NCBI RefSeq assembly: GCF_024300645.1
Contig: NZ_CP101291.1
Span: forward strand, 1,240,001-1,304,000
Origin: Alteromonas sp. LMIT006
Lineage (GTDB): Bacteria > Pseudomonadota > Gammaproteobacteria > Enterobacterales > Alteromonadaceae
Direction of reading: 5' to 3'
DNA length: 64,000 bases
Part shown: positions 26,956-36,754 of the stretch, piece after piece
Numbering within the stretch: the stretch's first letter is position 1
How the letters are laid out: each line of letters begins with the position of its first letter
Notes under the pieces: model-generated
What the model saw: only the letters and a program-made list of their open reading frames with translations
Database searches by the model: none
Told to the model about the DNA's origin: nothing
Position numbers and translations under genes: made by a program

Positions 26956-27776
26956 TGAAAGTATTCTCATCTGTAATCATGGTTGTATCCATTGTGTTAG
27001 GTATCATTAATGTATACGGTCTGACACAGTCGATGAATCAGGATGATATATCATCTGAGCATTTGCGCTTTGGCGACAGAGATAAACTCATTTCTAGTGA
27101 GCAGTTAAGTTCTGGTATCAACAAGCTAAGAGGTGAGAGTGATGCTGATTTTGCAAAACGGATTACCAAGTTAATTGCGGATGGAATATCTCACATTCAT
27201 TGGGAAGATTACCAGCCTGAAAAGTTTATGCAACAAATACCAATTTGGGAAAATTGGATTTTATGGGCGATGGGTGAGTTTTCAGGTATTCCTGAATTCG
27301 AAAAATACCACTTCACACAAATTGACAAATCGATTGAGCGAGGGATTGGATTGTGTGGGGATGTGAGTATGTTGTTAAGCGAAATTTTGCGAGTTAACGG
27401 TATTGCGAATCAAATCATTACGACACAAGGTCATGTTGTTGTTGAAGCAATTGATGATGGTTTGGTTTTAGACCCTGATTTTGGTGTTTATATTGAAGCT
27501 CCATTTATAGCGATAAATGAAAATCCTGAATTAACCAAGACTGCTTACAGTTCTGCGGGTTACCCAAATGATGGCTTGTATTTATCAGAATGGTACTTGG
27601 GAGATTTTACTCGATGGGATGGGGCGATGCACTTTGTTACCCAAAAATACTATTTTGAACGCTTTTCATACGTGGCAATCTGGATGATGCCACTCTTCTT
27701 ATTGTTTATAAGTTTATGGTTAAGGACGATACATGCAAACTATTCTACTGCTCAGCGAAATTTTCCCGCCGACTAG
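26955..27776 (+). CDS. Transglutaminase-like cysteine protein with two membrane segments
   Basis: A 273-residue protein with a hydrophobic segment at residues ~5-22 and another at ~241-258, enclosing a domain that carries a papain/transglutaminase-type triad in the right order: Cys134 in GIGLCGDVSMLL, His160 in TQGHVVVEA and Asp173 in LVLDPDFG. Such domains act as proteases, amidases or transamidases. It starts with GTG at 26955, inside the stop of the beta-helix gene (TAGTG); no good ribosome site is visible, fitting translational coupling. Its last 44 bases overlap the next glycosyltransferase. Function in the locus is unknown; processing or cross-linking of the beta-helix partner or the polymer are options. 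Confidence 0.65.
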   Translation: MKVFSSVIMVVSIVLGIINVYGLTQSMNQDDISSEHLRFGDRDKLISSEQLSSGINKLRGESDADFAKRITKLIADGISHIHWEDYQPEKFMQQIPIWENWILWAMGEFSGIPEFEKYHFTQIDKSIERGIGLCGDVSMLLSEILRVNGIANQIITTQGHVVVEAIDDGLVLDPDFGVYIEAPFIAINENPELTKTAYSSAGYPNDGLYLSEWYLGDFTRWDGAMHFVTQKYYFERFSYVAIWMMPLFLLFISLWLRTIHANYSTAQRNFPAD

Positions 27777-28881
27777 TGGTGGCAGCGGACGTTGGTTTTA
27801 TGAGTTATACCGGCGTATAAACGATAAACAAGTTTTTGTTTATACGCACTCGCAAAGTGCAAACAGAGTTGTCGCTTTTCCCCATGTAATTACACGACAG
27901 CCGATGCAAAGTGCAGAATGGGGAATAGCAAGCCTGACTGGATTAGGATTCTATATTTCTCAGTGTTGGCGTGTTTTACAGTTTTGTAGACGCAATAAAG
28001 TAACTCAAATTCACGCAAGTCGGATACTACACGAGGGCTTAACGGCAGCATTGGTTAGCTTTTTGTTGCATCTAAAACTTGTCGTATTTGTCCATGGTGA
28101 GGATGTTGAAACGACCGCATACAGCCGTGAACATAATGCCCTAGCTAAGTTTATATTTAAACGCGCTGATGTGATTATTTGTAATAGCGAGAATTCTCGA
28201 AATATATTATTAAGGTCGGGCTACGGTCTTCCAGAAAAAATTCAAGTACATCACCCCGGTGCAGATATGACCCGCTATTTACCAGCTTCTCCAGATCATG
28301 ATTTTAGAAATCTACACGGTTGGAATGAGCGATTTGTGTTGTTAACTGTAGGACGTCTACAAGCAAGAAAGGGTCAGGATTATATGATCCAAGCGCTGCC
28401 TGAACTTATCAAATATCATCCTAAATTGCTTTATGTCATTATCGGACATGGCGAAGAAGAGGCGAGGCTGAAATCGCTAGTTGAAGAATGTCGAGTTTCA
28501 GATTATGTGCGCTTCATGCCGAATGCGAGTGATGACGACTTACTGGCATGTTATCAACAGTGCGATTTGTTTATTTTGCCGAACCGAACGATTGATAATG
28601 ATATTGAAGGGTTTGGCATGGTGCTCGTAGAAGCTCAGGCATGTGGGAAAATGGTCATTGCCGGCGATTCAGGTGGCACAAAAGAGGCAATGCTACCCGG
28701 ACAAACCGGTCAAATTATCGATTGTGCTAGCGTGTCTTCTTTAATTGAACAACTTAGTCCTTATCTTGACTTTTCAGAGCGCGCCCAATATGAGCGACGA
28801 GCAATCAATTATGTGAATCAACAATTTGATTGGCAATCACACACAAAACGACTCAATCGTGTATTCGATGAATTAGCGTAA
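27733..28881 (+). CDS. Glycosyltransferase, family 4 type
   Basis: A 382-residue GT-B glycosyltransferase: N-terminal SEIFPPTSGGSGRWFYEL acceptor loop and C-terminal donor domain with LTVGRLQARKGQDYMIQAL, and the EGFGMVLVEAQACGKMV motif holding the conserved glutamates that bind the nucleotide sugar. The ATG at 27733 has AAGGA six bases upstream and lies inside the last 44 bases of the transglutaminase-like gene. Next gene follows after nine bases. Probably adds one sugar of the repeat unit at the cytoplasmic face. Confidence 0.88.
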   Translation: MQTILLLSEIFPPTSGGSGRWFYELYRRINDKQVFVYTHSQSANRVVAFPHVITRQPMQSAEWGIASLTGLGFYISQCWRVLQFCRRNKVTQIHASRILHEGLTAALVSFLLHLKLVVFVHGEDVETTAYSREHNALAKFIFKRADVIICNSENSRNILLRSGYGLPEKIQVHHPGADMTRYLPASPDHDFRNLHGWNERFVLLTVGRLQARKGQDYMIQALPELIKYHPKLLYVIIGHGEEEARLKSLVEECRVSDYVRFMPNASDDDLLACYQQCDLFILPNRTIDNDIEGFGMVLVEAQACGKMVIAGDSGGTKEAMLPGQTGQIIDCASVSSLIEQLSPYLDFSERAQYERRAINYVNQQFDWQSHTKRLNRVFDELA

Positions 28882-28890
28882 GGAGTGGGT

Positions 28891-30072
28891 ATGTTATTAA
28901 ACAAAAATTGCCCCACTGTTGCCATTGTTCATAGTGTAGCTGAAATGGGGGGAGCAGAAAGAATGTCTCAAGTTATTCTAGAACAACTCCACGGCGTCGA
29001 AGCTAATATGGTATTGATAACTCCAGAAGTTGGGCCTTTTACTGATTGGGCAAAGTTGCACAACGTGCCAGTTAAATACCTTACACAACTCCAGTTTAGT
29101 GCGAGTCAAAGTATAGCATATATCAAGCAGACCATTCGTTGGGTGCAATACTTAAAAGAAGAGAAGATAGATATCGTTCATACGGCAGACCCGTTTTGTA
29201 CCCAAGCCATAATGCCAGCCTGTAAAATAGCAGGAGTTAAGGTGTTAACTCATTTTCATTTTCCATTTAGCGAGGAAGTGATACGTTGGGCATATGGGCG
29301 TTTCGCACCAGATATAGCCGTATTTTGTAGCCAAGAATTACAAACTTCCACAGGATCAGTGCTCGCAAAAATAAGCCCTAAAACCTTACAAAGTGTCGTG
29401 CATAATGGTGTTAAATATCAATCGTTTCCACCAAAAAAACGCACACCTAATCTTATTGAACCCGTCATTGGCATAGTTGCGAATTTACAAGAACGGAAAG
29501 GTCACGATGATTTTATTGATATGGCGAACATACTTACAAATGCGAACATTAATGCGCAGTATCGCGTAATCGGTGGCGATATCTTAGCGATGCCACGTGA
29601 TGCAATTCTAAAAGAAAAGGTTAATACCTTAGGTTTGGCGTCACGCTTTACGTTTACAGGGCAGGTAGAGAATGTATCAGAGCAACTAGAACAACTTGAT
29701 ATTTATGTTTGTGCTTCACATCAAGAAGCGTTCCCTGTGTCTATTTTAGAGGCTATGGCTACACAACAAGTCATTGTATCGACAAATGTGAATGGTATTA
29801 CTGAGGCCTTAGATGAAACGTGCGCTTATTTAGTGGAACCCAATTCGCCAAAGATGCTTGCTGCACAGGTGCATAAAATCCTATCTCAGCCAGAGGAGGC
29901 ACTTTGCAGAGCTAAGCGAGCTAGAGAAAAGCTTGTTAATGAATTTTCACTCGAAACGTATTTAGCTAAGTTTATACAAATTTATAGAGCATTATCGACT
30001 AAGGATAGTTTACATGTCTTTAGACTGCTATTCAGTAGGCTCTTCATAAGTATTGGCAAACAAGAGGATTAG
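28891..30072 (+). CDS. Glycosyltransferase, family 4 type
   Basis: A 393-residue GT-B glycosyltransferase with AEMGGAERMSQVILEQL near the N-terminus and the donor-domain segments IGIVANLQERKGHDDF and SHQEAFPVSILEAMATQ. The ATG at 28891 is preferred over an upstream in-frame GTG because AGGAG lies five bases before it. It is the last gene of the plus-strand operon; its final 45 bases are antisense to the end of the convergent family-2 glycosyltransferase, and no terminator hairpin is visible between them. Confidence 0.88.
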   Translation: MLLNKNCPTVAIVHSVAEMGGAERMSQVILEQLHGVEANMVLITPEVGPFTDWAKLHNVPVKYLTQLQFSASQSIAYIKQTIRWVQYLKEEKIDIVHTADPFCTQAIMPACKIAGVKVLTHFHFPFSEEVIRWAYGRFAPDIAVFCSQELQTSTGSVLAKISPKTLQSVVHNGVKYQSFPPKKRTPNLIEPVIGIVANLQERKGHDDFIDMANILTNANINAQYRVIGGDILAMPRDAILKEKVNTLGLASRFTFTGQVENVSEQLEQLDIYVCASHQEAFPVSILEAMATQQVIVSTNVNGITEALDETCAYLVEPNSPKMLAAQVHKILSQPEEALCRAKRAREKLVNEFSLETYLAKFIQIYRALSTKDSLHVFRLLFSRLFISIGKQED

Positions 30073-30966
30073 CTTATTTTCACATTCAGCAAAATGAGTT
30101 CGTTTATTATCGTGCGCTTTAAATGTGCTAACTCCATCCTTAATGCCATTAACAACGGCTTCCTTCCAAAACTTCCGTGTCCACATTAAGTCCTTTGAAG
30201 GTATGCAATAACGCAACAGCGTGTAGATGTGTTTAGGTAATTTGAGTAATTTGTCTTTTAAGGGGCGAGACAGCATCCATAGGGTGTGATTGTGATAGGT
30301 ACCGCGATACCAATTAACACCGCGAGTGCCTTGATTACCACAACCGCCGTCGGCGGGGGCGCGATGAAATACAAAACAATCTTCGCCTAAAGCGACCTTA
30401 CCGTGGCGATTAAATACTTCTGCCATTTCCCAATCAATTGTAGAGAATGGAGGTTTCAACCAAGACGCTGCGCCGTACTGTTCAAATGTTGTTTTTCTTG
30501 CTGACATATGGGCACAGGACATTGACGTGGCAATGCCGTGCTTAGCTGACGGGATCCAGGGATAATCGATATGACCCGCATAATAGCAACCGGCTACAGC
30601 AATGATATCGGGTTCGCGGTAATATTCTAGATGCTTCGTAATAATATCTGTGTCGGCAAAATCTAAATCGTCGTCCATGATTAGCACAATCGGGGCGTTT
30701 GCTAGTTGTGCACCCGTATTAATTGCAATCGACACCGAAGCAAAAGATGGTGCCATATAATATCTTATATTACATTGCGCGCATATCTCGGCTAGTTGTA
30801 CTTTGTGCTGCTCAGGCTGTCCATCGTCAGACTGATCGATGATGATAATTTCGCCCTGCGCATACACCATGTCTACAATTTGCGGCAGGGTGAGCAAGAG
30901 TTCGTTTAATCGATTAAACGTCGGGATCACAATACTGTATTGATAGGATGGTGATTGAGCTTTCAT
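30028..30966 (-). CDS. Glycosyltransferase, family 2 type
   Basis: A 312-residue GT-A glycosyltransferase: IVIPTFNRLNELL at the N-terminus, metal-binding aspartates in VLIMDDDLDFAD and a later acidic segment FSTIDWEMAEVF that may carry the catalytic base. It is the last gene of a twelve-gene minus-strand operon, overlapping the flippase upstream by ATGA. Its 3' end overlaps the convergent plus-strand glycosyltransferase by 45 bases. Confidence 0.87.
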   Translation of the reverse strand: MKAQSPSYQYSIVIPTFNRLNELLLTLPQIVDMVYAQGEIIIIDQSDDGQPEQHKVQLAEICAQCNIRYYMAPSFASVSIAINTGAQLANAPIVLIMDDDLDFADTDIITKHLEYYREPDIIAVAGCYYAGHIDYPWIPSAKHGIATSMSCAHMSARKTTFEQYGAASWLKPPFSTIDWEMAEVFNRHGKVALGEDCFVFHRAPADGGCGNQGTRGVNWYRGTYHNHTLWMLSRPLKDKLLKLPKHIYTLLRYCIPSKDLMWTRKFWKEAVVNGIKDGVSTFKAHDNKRTHFAECENKLILLFANTYEEPTE

Positions 30967-32447
30967 GACGTAGCTTCCTTGTTGATAAAACGGTTAATTT
31001 TGTAAAAGAAGTGGCTGTCGATAAGGTCATTAATATAGGATAATTCTGAAATGGTGTTGGATGCTAGACGGCATAAAGCTATAAATCCTAAGGTATAAGA
31101 GAAAATGAAAACCAGACCGTTAAATATCACCTCAAGCAGTTTGTGTTCGAAGGGGTTAAGTATTATTCCTGCGAATACACTAATGACGCTTAGACCCAGA
31201 AGTCCAAATAAGGCAACTAAGCTAAGGATGCATTTTTGTAGACTGACATAGCGAATTACAGAGATTGTAAAAAATAGCAATATCAAACATAGCTCAACCG
31301 CAATTTTAGTCACAGCAAATTCCGTGATGTCCTGGAATTTTATGGATAACAAGGTTACACCAATCACTATGCAGCTGGTTAACTCGAAGATGAGAAGGGG
31401 CTTAGTTTGCGCAAAAATATAATATAATCTTGCTGCTGCAGTGTATAGGCACATAGTAATGATCAGCACTGAGAAACAGGCAAATACTGCAGAAAATTTA
31501 ACCCAGTTATCGCCCATCAATACCCAAATAATAGGCTCTGCATTAAATACACAAAATATCCCTATTGGCACCGATAATGCCAGCGATATGATAACTGATA
31601 CACAAAAACGATTTTGAAAATGCTCGGGCTTATTTTTTAAATGCGCAAGCTGAGCAAGTAGAGGAGTAGTCATTGGAGTAATAATGTTTTGGCTAGGGAT
31701 ATAGGCGAGGTATTTCATCGTGTTGTAGCTACCTAAACTTGCTTTACCAAATAGAGTACTGGCAATGAATGTATCAAATTGCGTGCGCCCAAAACCTAAG
31801 ATCGCCTGCGGGATCAGCCATTTTGAAAACGACCACTGTGACGCCAGGTGCTGAACAGAAAAACGCGGTAAATACGGATAGGCAGTATAACTGCCTAGAA
31901 TTTGAATGGTACTGCTGATCATTAATCCCACCACTAATGCCCAGTAGCTTTGATAAATTAGAGCGATAGACACTGCGCAAATGACAGAGACAAATTTAGC
32001 AATAATGGTGACTTTTATCAGTGGTTTATATTCTTGACGACGTCTTAACAAAAATGACGCTGGATTCTCGAAACCTTCGATCAAAATGATATAACAAAAA
32101 GCAACGATTAAAGCAGTCAGCCGTGACTCGTCAAAGAAAACTACCGCCAGAGGAATACATACGATAACTAGTACTGTAACGAGAAGGCGAATGAGTATAC
32201 TTAAAGTAAAAGCAGTATTTAACACGGCACGTGTGGGGCGTCGTGAGCGAATGATGTACGCTTCACTGCCGAGCTGTGTAAAGCTACTCACAAACAAACT
32301 AATAATTGTGGCAATTGCTACCAATCCAAAGTCATCGGGCGTGAGCACTCTCGCTAAGATGAGTGTACTTATTAGACCAATAAACTTTCGTGCAAAAGAA
32401 TCAAATACTAGTAGCAAACTGCCGCTAAGCATTTTGTTAATATTCAT
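30963..32447 (-). CDS. Polysaccharide flippase, Wzx-like (MOP superfamily)
   Basis: Inner-membrane transporter that flips the lipid-linked repeat unit to the periplasmic face. The 494-residue, very hydrophobic protein has about 12-14 predicted membrane segments and the oligosaccharide-flippase N-terminus (ILARVLTPDDFGLVAIATI). The ATG at 32447 lies inside the end of the O-ligase gene (11-base overlap), with GAGGA upstream. The A/T-rich composition here and in the next gene is typical of wzx/wzy genes. Confidence 0.88.
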   Translation of the reverse strand: MNINKMLSGSLLLVFDSFARKFIGLISTLILARVLTPDDFGLVAIATIISLFVSSFTQLGSEAYIIRSRRPTRAVLNTAFTLSILIRLLVTVLVIVCIPLAVVFFDESRLTALIVAFCYIILIEGFENPASFLLRRRQEYKPLIKVTIIAKFVSVICAVSIALIYQSYWALVVGLMISSTIQILGSYTAYPYLPRFSVQHLASQWSFSKWLIPQAILGFGRTQFDTFIASTLFGKASLGSYNTMKYLAYIPSQNIITPMTTPLLAQLAHLKNKPEHFQNRFCVSVIISLALSVPIGIFCVFNAEPIIWVLMGDNWVKFSAVFACFSVLIITMCLYTAAARLYYIFAQTKPLLIFELTSCIVIGVTLLSIKFQDITEFAVTKIAVELCLILLFFTISVIRYVSLQKCILSLVALFGLLGLSVISVFAGIILNPFEHKLLEVIFNGLVFIFSYTLGFIALCRLASNTISELSYINDLIDSHFFYKINRFINKEATS

Positions 32448-33777
32448 TTGCTGGTTTCCTCACGCTAAAATCAAGCGCTTCTTCTTCACTATCGCTGGCT
32501 ACTTTCAGTGTTTGGGTGAACTGGTGATAGCCCAACATATTAATTAATATGAGCAAATAAAAGGCTTCGAATATTAATAAATCCAAGAAGAGCGACGTGA
32601 TAAAGAATCCTAGGATCCCAATCGTTGATGCGTCTCGAATATAGCCCCAGAAAGATTGCTCCTGGTGATGCTTGAAATGCTGCTTAGTATTGCGAAAACG
32701 TGCCCACACGCTTAAGAGCATCCAAGCATAAAACACCATGGCAATGATGCCATTATTTGCGGCAATAGATATTAGAGTATTGTGAGCAATGTGTGGTGAC
32801 TTTCCGGGAAAATATGCACGCGATGCTGTGACAAAGCGCTGTGGTCCCACCCCTAGCACAGGGTGTTTGAAGGCAAGATCAATCCCTATTTCCCATGATA
32901 CCAAGCGCGGGTTGGCGGTTTCTCCGCTATTTTCTTTAACAACTTGATAGGTGTCATACGCACGGTCAATAACGATTTGTCCCTGCGTTAATATAAATCC
33001 AGAAAAACCAATACACAATAAAATGTTGAGGATTTTGGATTTGAGCATAAAGGCGCACAGTAATGTCATTACGCCAAGGGCAAGTAAGGCTCCACGTGAA
33101 CTAGTTAACAATACCGCGTGCCACAAAAATGGTATGATAAGCAGGCATGACACTCTAATAATTTTTGTTTTGAAATAATAAAAGCCGAATAAGAAAAACG
33201 GCATAATAATCACAAACAATACGGCAAAGACGTTACCATCTTTAAACGGCGAATTTTCGGGCCCCATCAAGCGATTATTTCTAAATTGCGACCACTCTTG
33301 GTTGAAGTACGTGCTGTTGGCCCAGTAAATGTAATACGCAATAACGCCCATAAACAAGAACGTCAGAACCTTGAGACCTTTTTCGTGATTGAGTGTGCCA
33401 ACCAAGATAAAGTACATCAGCACAATGGTGTTGAACGTGCCTAATAAAATCTCCGAATTCACGTTAGCAGTATACACTGGGAATGGCGAAAAAATATCGG
33501 ATAAATTGACTAGTGCCCAAATTAGAATAACGAACAGGTTTTGTTTATACCAGTACCCTGACCAGTCAATTTCTTTGCGCATCACCATGATTATAAAGCC
33601 AATGATAGCCATGCCTGCACTGATTTTGTAAATCGGGATACCGTCTAAAGCCCAAAACCATATCGCTTGAGGCTGTAAAATAGACGTTGCCAAATATACC
33701 GCACTGGCTAACCAAGGCAATTTGACGATACTAAGTGCCAAAAAAGCGATGATTAAATAAACTAGGCCTTTAAACAT
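32437..33777 (-). CDS. O-antigen ligase/polymerase-like membrane protein (exosortase A-associated)
   Basis: A 446-residue polytopic protein with about ten membrane segments and a large periplasmic loop holding the Wzy_C/WaaL-type region: NPRLVSWEIGIDLAFKHPVLGVGPQRF and HIAHNTLISIAANNG. This matches the putative O-glycosylation ligase family that accompanies exosortase A. It may polymerise the polysaccharide or link glycan to PEP-CTERM proteins; sequence alone does not decide. Another member of this superfamily is not seen in the window, so it is the best candidate for the polymerase. 11 bases separate it from the glycosyltransferase upstream. Confidence 0.82.
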   Translation of the reverse strand: MFKGLVYLIIAFLALSIVKLPWLASAVYLATSILQPQAIWFWALDGIPIYKISAGMAIIGFIIMVMRKEIDWSGYWYKQNLFVILIWALVNLSDIFSPFPVYTANVNSEILLGTFNTIVLMYFILVGTLNHEKGLKVLTFLFMGVIAYYIYWANSTYFNQEWSQFRNNRLMGPENSPFKDGNVFAVLFVIIMPFFLFGFYYFKTKIIRVSCLLIIPFLWHAVLLTSSRGALLALGVMTLLCAFMLKSKILNILLCIGFSGFILTQGQIVIDRAYDTYQVVKENSGETANPRLVSWEIGIDLAFKHPVLGVGPQRFVTASRAYFPGKSPHIAHNTLISIAANNGIIAMVFYAWMLLSVWARFRNTKQHFKHHQEQSFWGYIRDASTIGILGFFITSLFLDLLIFEAFYLLILINMLGYHQFTQTLKVASDSEEEALDFSVRKPANEY

Positions 33778-33788
33778 ATCTTGTTCTC

Positions 33789-34877
33789 TTAATTGGTGAC
33801 TTGCGCATATAGCGCGCAGTACTCGTCCTGCATTTTTTGTGCTGTAAATCGATGAAGGTAAGTCGCTCTTGCACGTTCTCCAAGATGGGTTCGCAAATCG
33901 GGAGCGGCAAGTTCAATCATGGCATCCACAAGTTCGTCTTCATTATCGTTTTGGATAACAAAACCATTTTGTCTGTGACTGACTATTTCAGGATTGCCGC
34001 CCACATTTGTGACGATGGCGGGTTTACCCATTCTTAATGCGTCAATTAATGTCATTGAGGTACCTTCGCTAAACGATGTTAACAAGAACACGTCGATTAG
34101 CTGGCAATAAACCTCTGGCTCGCTTTGATAACCAGTGAACAGCACTTTGTCTTGAATACCAAGCGATGAAACCAGCGAATGAAGTTCATTGCGGGTTTCG
34201 CCATCGCCTACGAGCATGAGTGTTGCTTTAGGGTATTGTGCTAAAACACGAGAAAAAGCTTTAACCATCAGTGGGTGATTTTTGATGGGGTCAAATCTCG
34301 CCACAGTGCCAAAGACAAGCGCATCATCCGGAAGTTCGACAGCAACGTGTTTATGCATTGGAGGAGCGTTATCAGCAATGCCATTATAAATCACATGAAT
34401 TTTATTGCGGTTTAAGAACTCAAAGCGATGTAGCGCATTTCTAGTAGCGTCAGAAATAGAAGTAAACCCACTTGTAAATGCAGCAAGCACAGGGTTGATA
34501 AAGCGTCTTTTCTGATTTGAAACGTCGGGGTAGAAACGCCCGTGTTCAGTAAATATAACTTTCGTTTTCAAAAAACCAAGGCAGCCAAGTGCTCCGTAGC
34601 TCCATGGCGTATATTGATGGCAGTGCAGTATATCAATATTATGTTTTGAGCAAAATTGGCGAATAGCCAATATGGTATTGATGCTAAAACCACTTTCCCA
34701 TGTTAAACAGTCAATTGGAACTCCCTGCTGTTTTAACTGTGTACCAAAGGGCCCGAGCTTTGGCTGCAAACACAAAATTCGCTGTTTGAGTTCAGGGCGT
34801 TGTGCGAGCACAAGGTTTTCAATGACCTTTTCTGTACCGCCAATACGCATATCGTAGGTGAGGTGGCAAATGTTCAA
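33789..34877 (-). CDS. Glycosyltransferase, family 4 type; probable TTG start
   Basis: GT-B glycosyltransferase with LTYDMRIGGTEKVIENLVLAQ at the N-terminus (motif GGTEKVIENL) and SFSEGTSMTLIDALRMGKP in the donor domain. An ATG exists at 34922, but the 15 residues it adds (MEFIDVSDVVFEVYG) are encoded by the tail of the amidotransferase gene and do not look like a glycosyltransferase N-terminus. The TTG at 34877 forms a TTGA overlap with the upstream TGA and has GAGG eight bases before it, so a coupled TTG start giving 362 residues is preferred. Confidence 0.85.
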   Translation of the reverse strand: MNICHLTYDMRIGGTEKVIENLVLAQRPELKQRILCLQPKLGPFGTQLKQQGVPIDCLTWESGFSINTILAIRQFCSKHNIDILHCHQYTPWSYGALGCLGFLKTKVIFTEHGRFYPDVSNQKRRFINPVLAAFTSGFTSISDATRNALHRFEFLNRNKIHVIYNGIADNAPPMHKHVAVELPDDALVFGTVARFDPIKNHPLMVKAFSRVLAQYPKATLMLVGDGETRNELHSLVSSLGIQDKVLFTGYQSEPEVYCQLIDVFLLTSFSEGTSMTLIDALRMGKPAIVTNVGGNPEIVSHRQNGFVIQNDNEDELVDAMIELAAPDLRTHLGERARATYLHRFTAQKMQDEYCALYAQVTN

Positions 34878-36754
34878 GCCATATACCTCGAAAACCACAT
34901 CTGAAACATCAATAAACTCCATAAAACCGTACTATGATCAGCTTTTTGTTGCTGGTGTTCATCCCACAAATGTTTAACGGCACTAATATCAAAATAATCA
35001 CTAATTCCAGATGGTGAATCAAATAAGTAACGCTTTGCTAGATCATGAATATGCTCTCTAAACCAAGCCGCAAGAGGTACCAAAAATCCCATTTTCTTGC
35101 GATACAACAAATCATCGGGCAGGAGTGGTTTAAATGTTTCTTTAAGAATGTGTTTCTTGTCACCATCTTTGTATTTCATATCGATAGGCAAGGTTGCTGC
35201 AAACTCAATCACATCCTTATCCAAAATGGGCGCACGAACTTCTAATGAATTTGCCATGCTCATGCGGTCAACTTTGACTAGTATTCCACCTGGTAAATAT
35301 GTCTTTAGGTCGGTGTATAATATTTTGTCAAAATGATTATCGCCATCAGCTTTATCATAAGCATCTAGCGTGATCTGCGCAGGGTGATAATTGTCTAAAG
35401 CTGATTTAAATTCAGGTTTCGCAATCTTATCCCAAGTCTTATCGGTTATTTGAGAGTTCGTAATATAAAAACCCATGGCTGGGTCTTGGCTTAAACTCGT
35501 AAGTAATGAATTTCCTTTTTTAAAGAACGTATGTGAGCTTTTCTGAAAGAGTTTAGCCAATTTGGGAAATACATTTTCGCGAATGCCTTTTGGAAACTTC
35601 TCGCGTAATTTATTTTCTAGCACGTCTAGTGTGTATTTTTCATAGCCTGCAAATACCTCATCGCCACCATCACCGGCAATCGCAACGGTCACCGCATCTC
35701 GCGCTAATTCACTGACAAAAAACGTTGGGACAAGTGATGGATCGGCAAATGGCTCATCAAAATAGCTGACAATATGCTCAAGTTCCTGAGCTACGTCTTT
35801 TTGTACGATAAATTCATGATGCTGACATTGATATTGTTCAGCTACTTGGCGCGCAAACTCTGCCTCATTAAATCGCGGATCATCAAAGCCGATAGTACAG
35901 GTGTTAACGGGGGTATCTGAGAGTTGAGACATCATCGCAACGACACCACTAGAATCAACCCCGCCACTTAAAAACGCACCAAGTTTTACATCAGCAAGCA
36001 TTCTGGCTTTGGTTTTATCGTATAGCAATGTTGCAAGACGGTCTTTAGCTTGCGCAACATTATCAGTCGTCTTGTTGGCAAACGAGACATCCCAGTATTG
36101 CTCAATATGCTTTTCTCCATTTTTGAGTAACATAAAATGCCCAGGAGATAGCTTATGCACATGCTTAAAAATAGTTTTAGGGTCGGGCACATATTGATAG
36201 GCAAAAAAGTCGTATACAGCATCATCCCTAATGTCTTTTTTAATATTGGGGAGTGTTAACAGGGCTTTTATCTCCGATGCGAATGCAAATCTTCCCTCAT
36301 CTTCGTAGTAATACAGTGGCTTTTTACCAATGCGGTCACGCGCTATGAATAGTTCTTCTTTGGTAATATCCCATAACGCAAATGCAAACATGCCATTGAG
36401 GTGTTCCAAGCACTCCACACCATCTCGTTGATACAACGCGAGGATAACTTCGGTGTCAGTTTGAGAATGGAATTCATAGCCTTGCGTAACTAGCTCATCT
36501 CTAAGTGCAGAGAAATTATAGATTTCGCCATTAAAGACAATGACACACTGTCGGTCTGCAGAAAACATCGGTTGAATTCCTGCATCTGACAAGTCGATGA
36601 TACTAAGTCGACGATGCACTAATCCAATATGTTCATCCAAATAGGTATCACTTGCATCTGGTCCTCGATGAAGTATCGCTTCTCCCATCTGAACCAAACT
36701 TGACTCAGATAAATCCTCGTATCCTTGTTTTAGAAAACCAGCTATTCCACACAT
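34874..36754 (-). CDS. Asparagine synthase-like amidotransferase (glutamine-hydrolysing)
   Basis: A 626-residue two-domain enzyme. The N-terminal class II glutaminase domain begins with the catalytic cysteine (MCGIAGFLKQG) and contains HRRLSIIDLSDAG and FNGEIYNF; the C-terminal synthetase domain has the PP-loop LSGGVDSSGVVAMMS. This is the fold of AsnB, but members in exosortase A loci are thought to amidate sugar acids or other polymer precursors instead of making asparagine. It overlaps the genes on both sides. The exosortase A-associated amidotransferase 1 family is the closest match from memory; a genuine AsnB cannot be excluded. Confidence 0.88.
   Translation of the reverse strand: MCGIAGFLKQGYEDLSESSLVQMGEAILHRGPDASDTYLDEHIGLVHRRLSIIDLSDAGIQPMFSADRQCVIVFNGEIYNFSALRDELVTQGYEFHSQTDTEVILALYQRDGVECLEHLNGMFAFALWDITKEELFIARDRIGKKPLYYYEDEGRFAFASEIKALLTLPNIKKDIRDDAVYDFFAYQYVPDPKTIFKHVHKLSPGHFMLLKNGEKHIEQYWDVSFANKTTDNVAQAKDRLATLLYDKTKARMLADVKLGAFLSGGVDSSGVVAMMSQLSDTPVNTCTIGFDDPRFNEAEFARQVAEQYQCQHHEFIVQKDVAQELEHIVSYFDEPFADPSLVPTFFVSELARDAVTVAIAGDGGDEVFAGYEKYTLDVLENKLREKFPKGIRENVFPKLAKLFQKSSHTFFKKGNSLLTSLSQDPAMGFYITNSQITDKTWDKIAKPEFKSALDNYHPAQITLDAYDKADGDNHFDKILYTDLKTYLPGGILVKVDRMSMANSLEVRAPILDKDVIEFAATLPIDMKYKDGDKKHILKETFKPLLPDDLLYRKKMGFLVPLAAWFREHIHDLAKRYLFDSPSGISDYFDISAVKHLWDEHQQQKADHSTVLWSLLMFQMWFSRYMA

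Noticed and set aside
34874-36754. Housekeeping asparagine synthetase B
   Set aside because: Domains fit, but it lies within an exopolysaccharide operon with overlapping genes; an island-specific amidotransferase is more likely, though asnB activity is not excluded.
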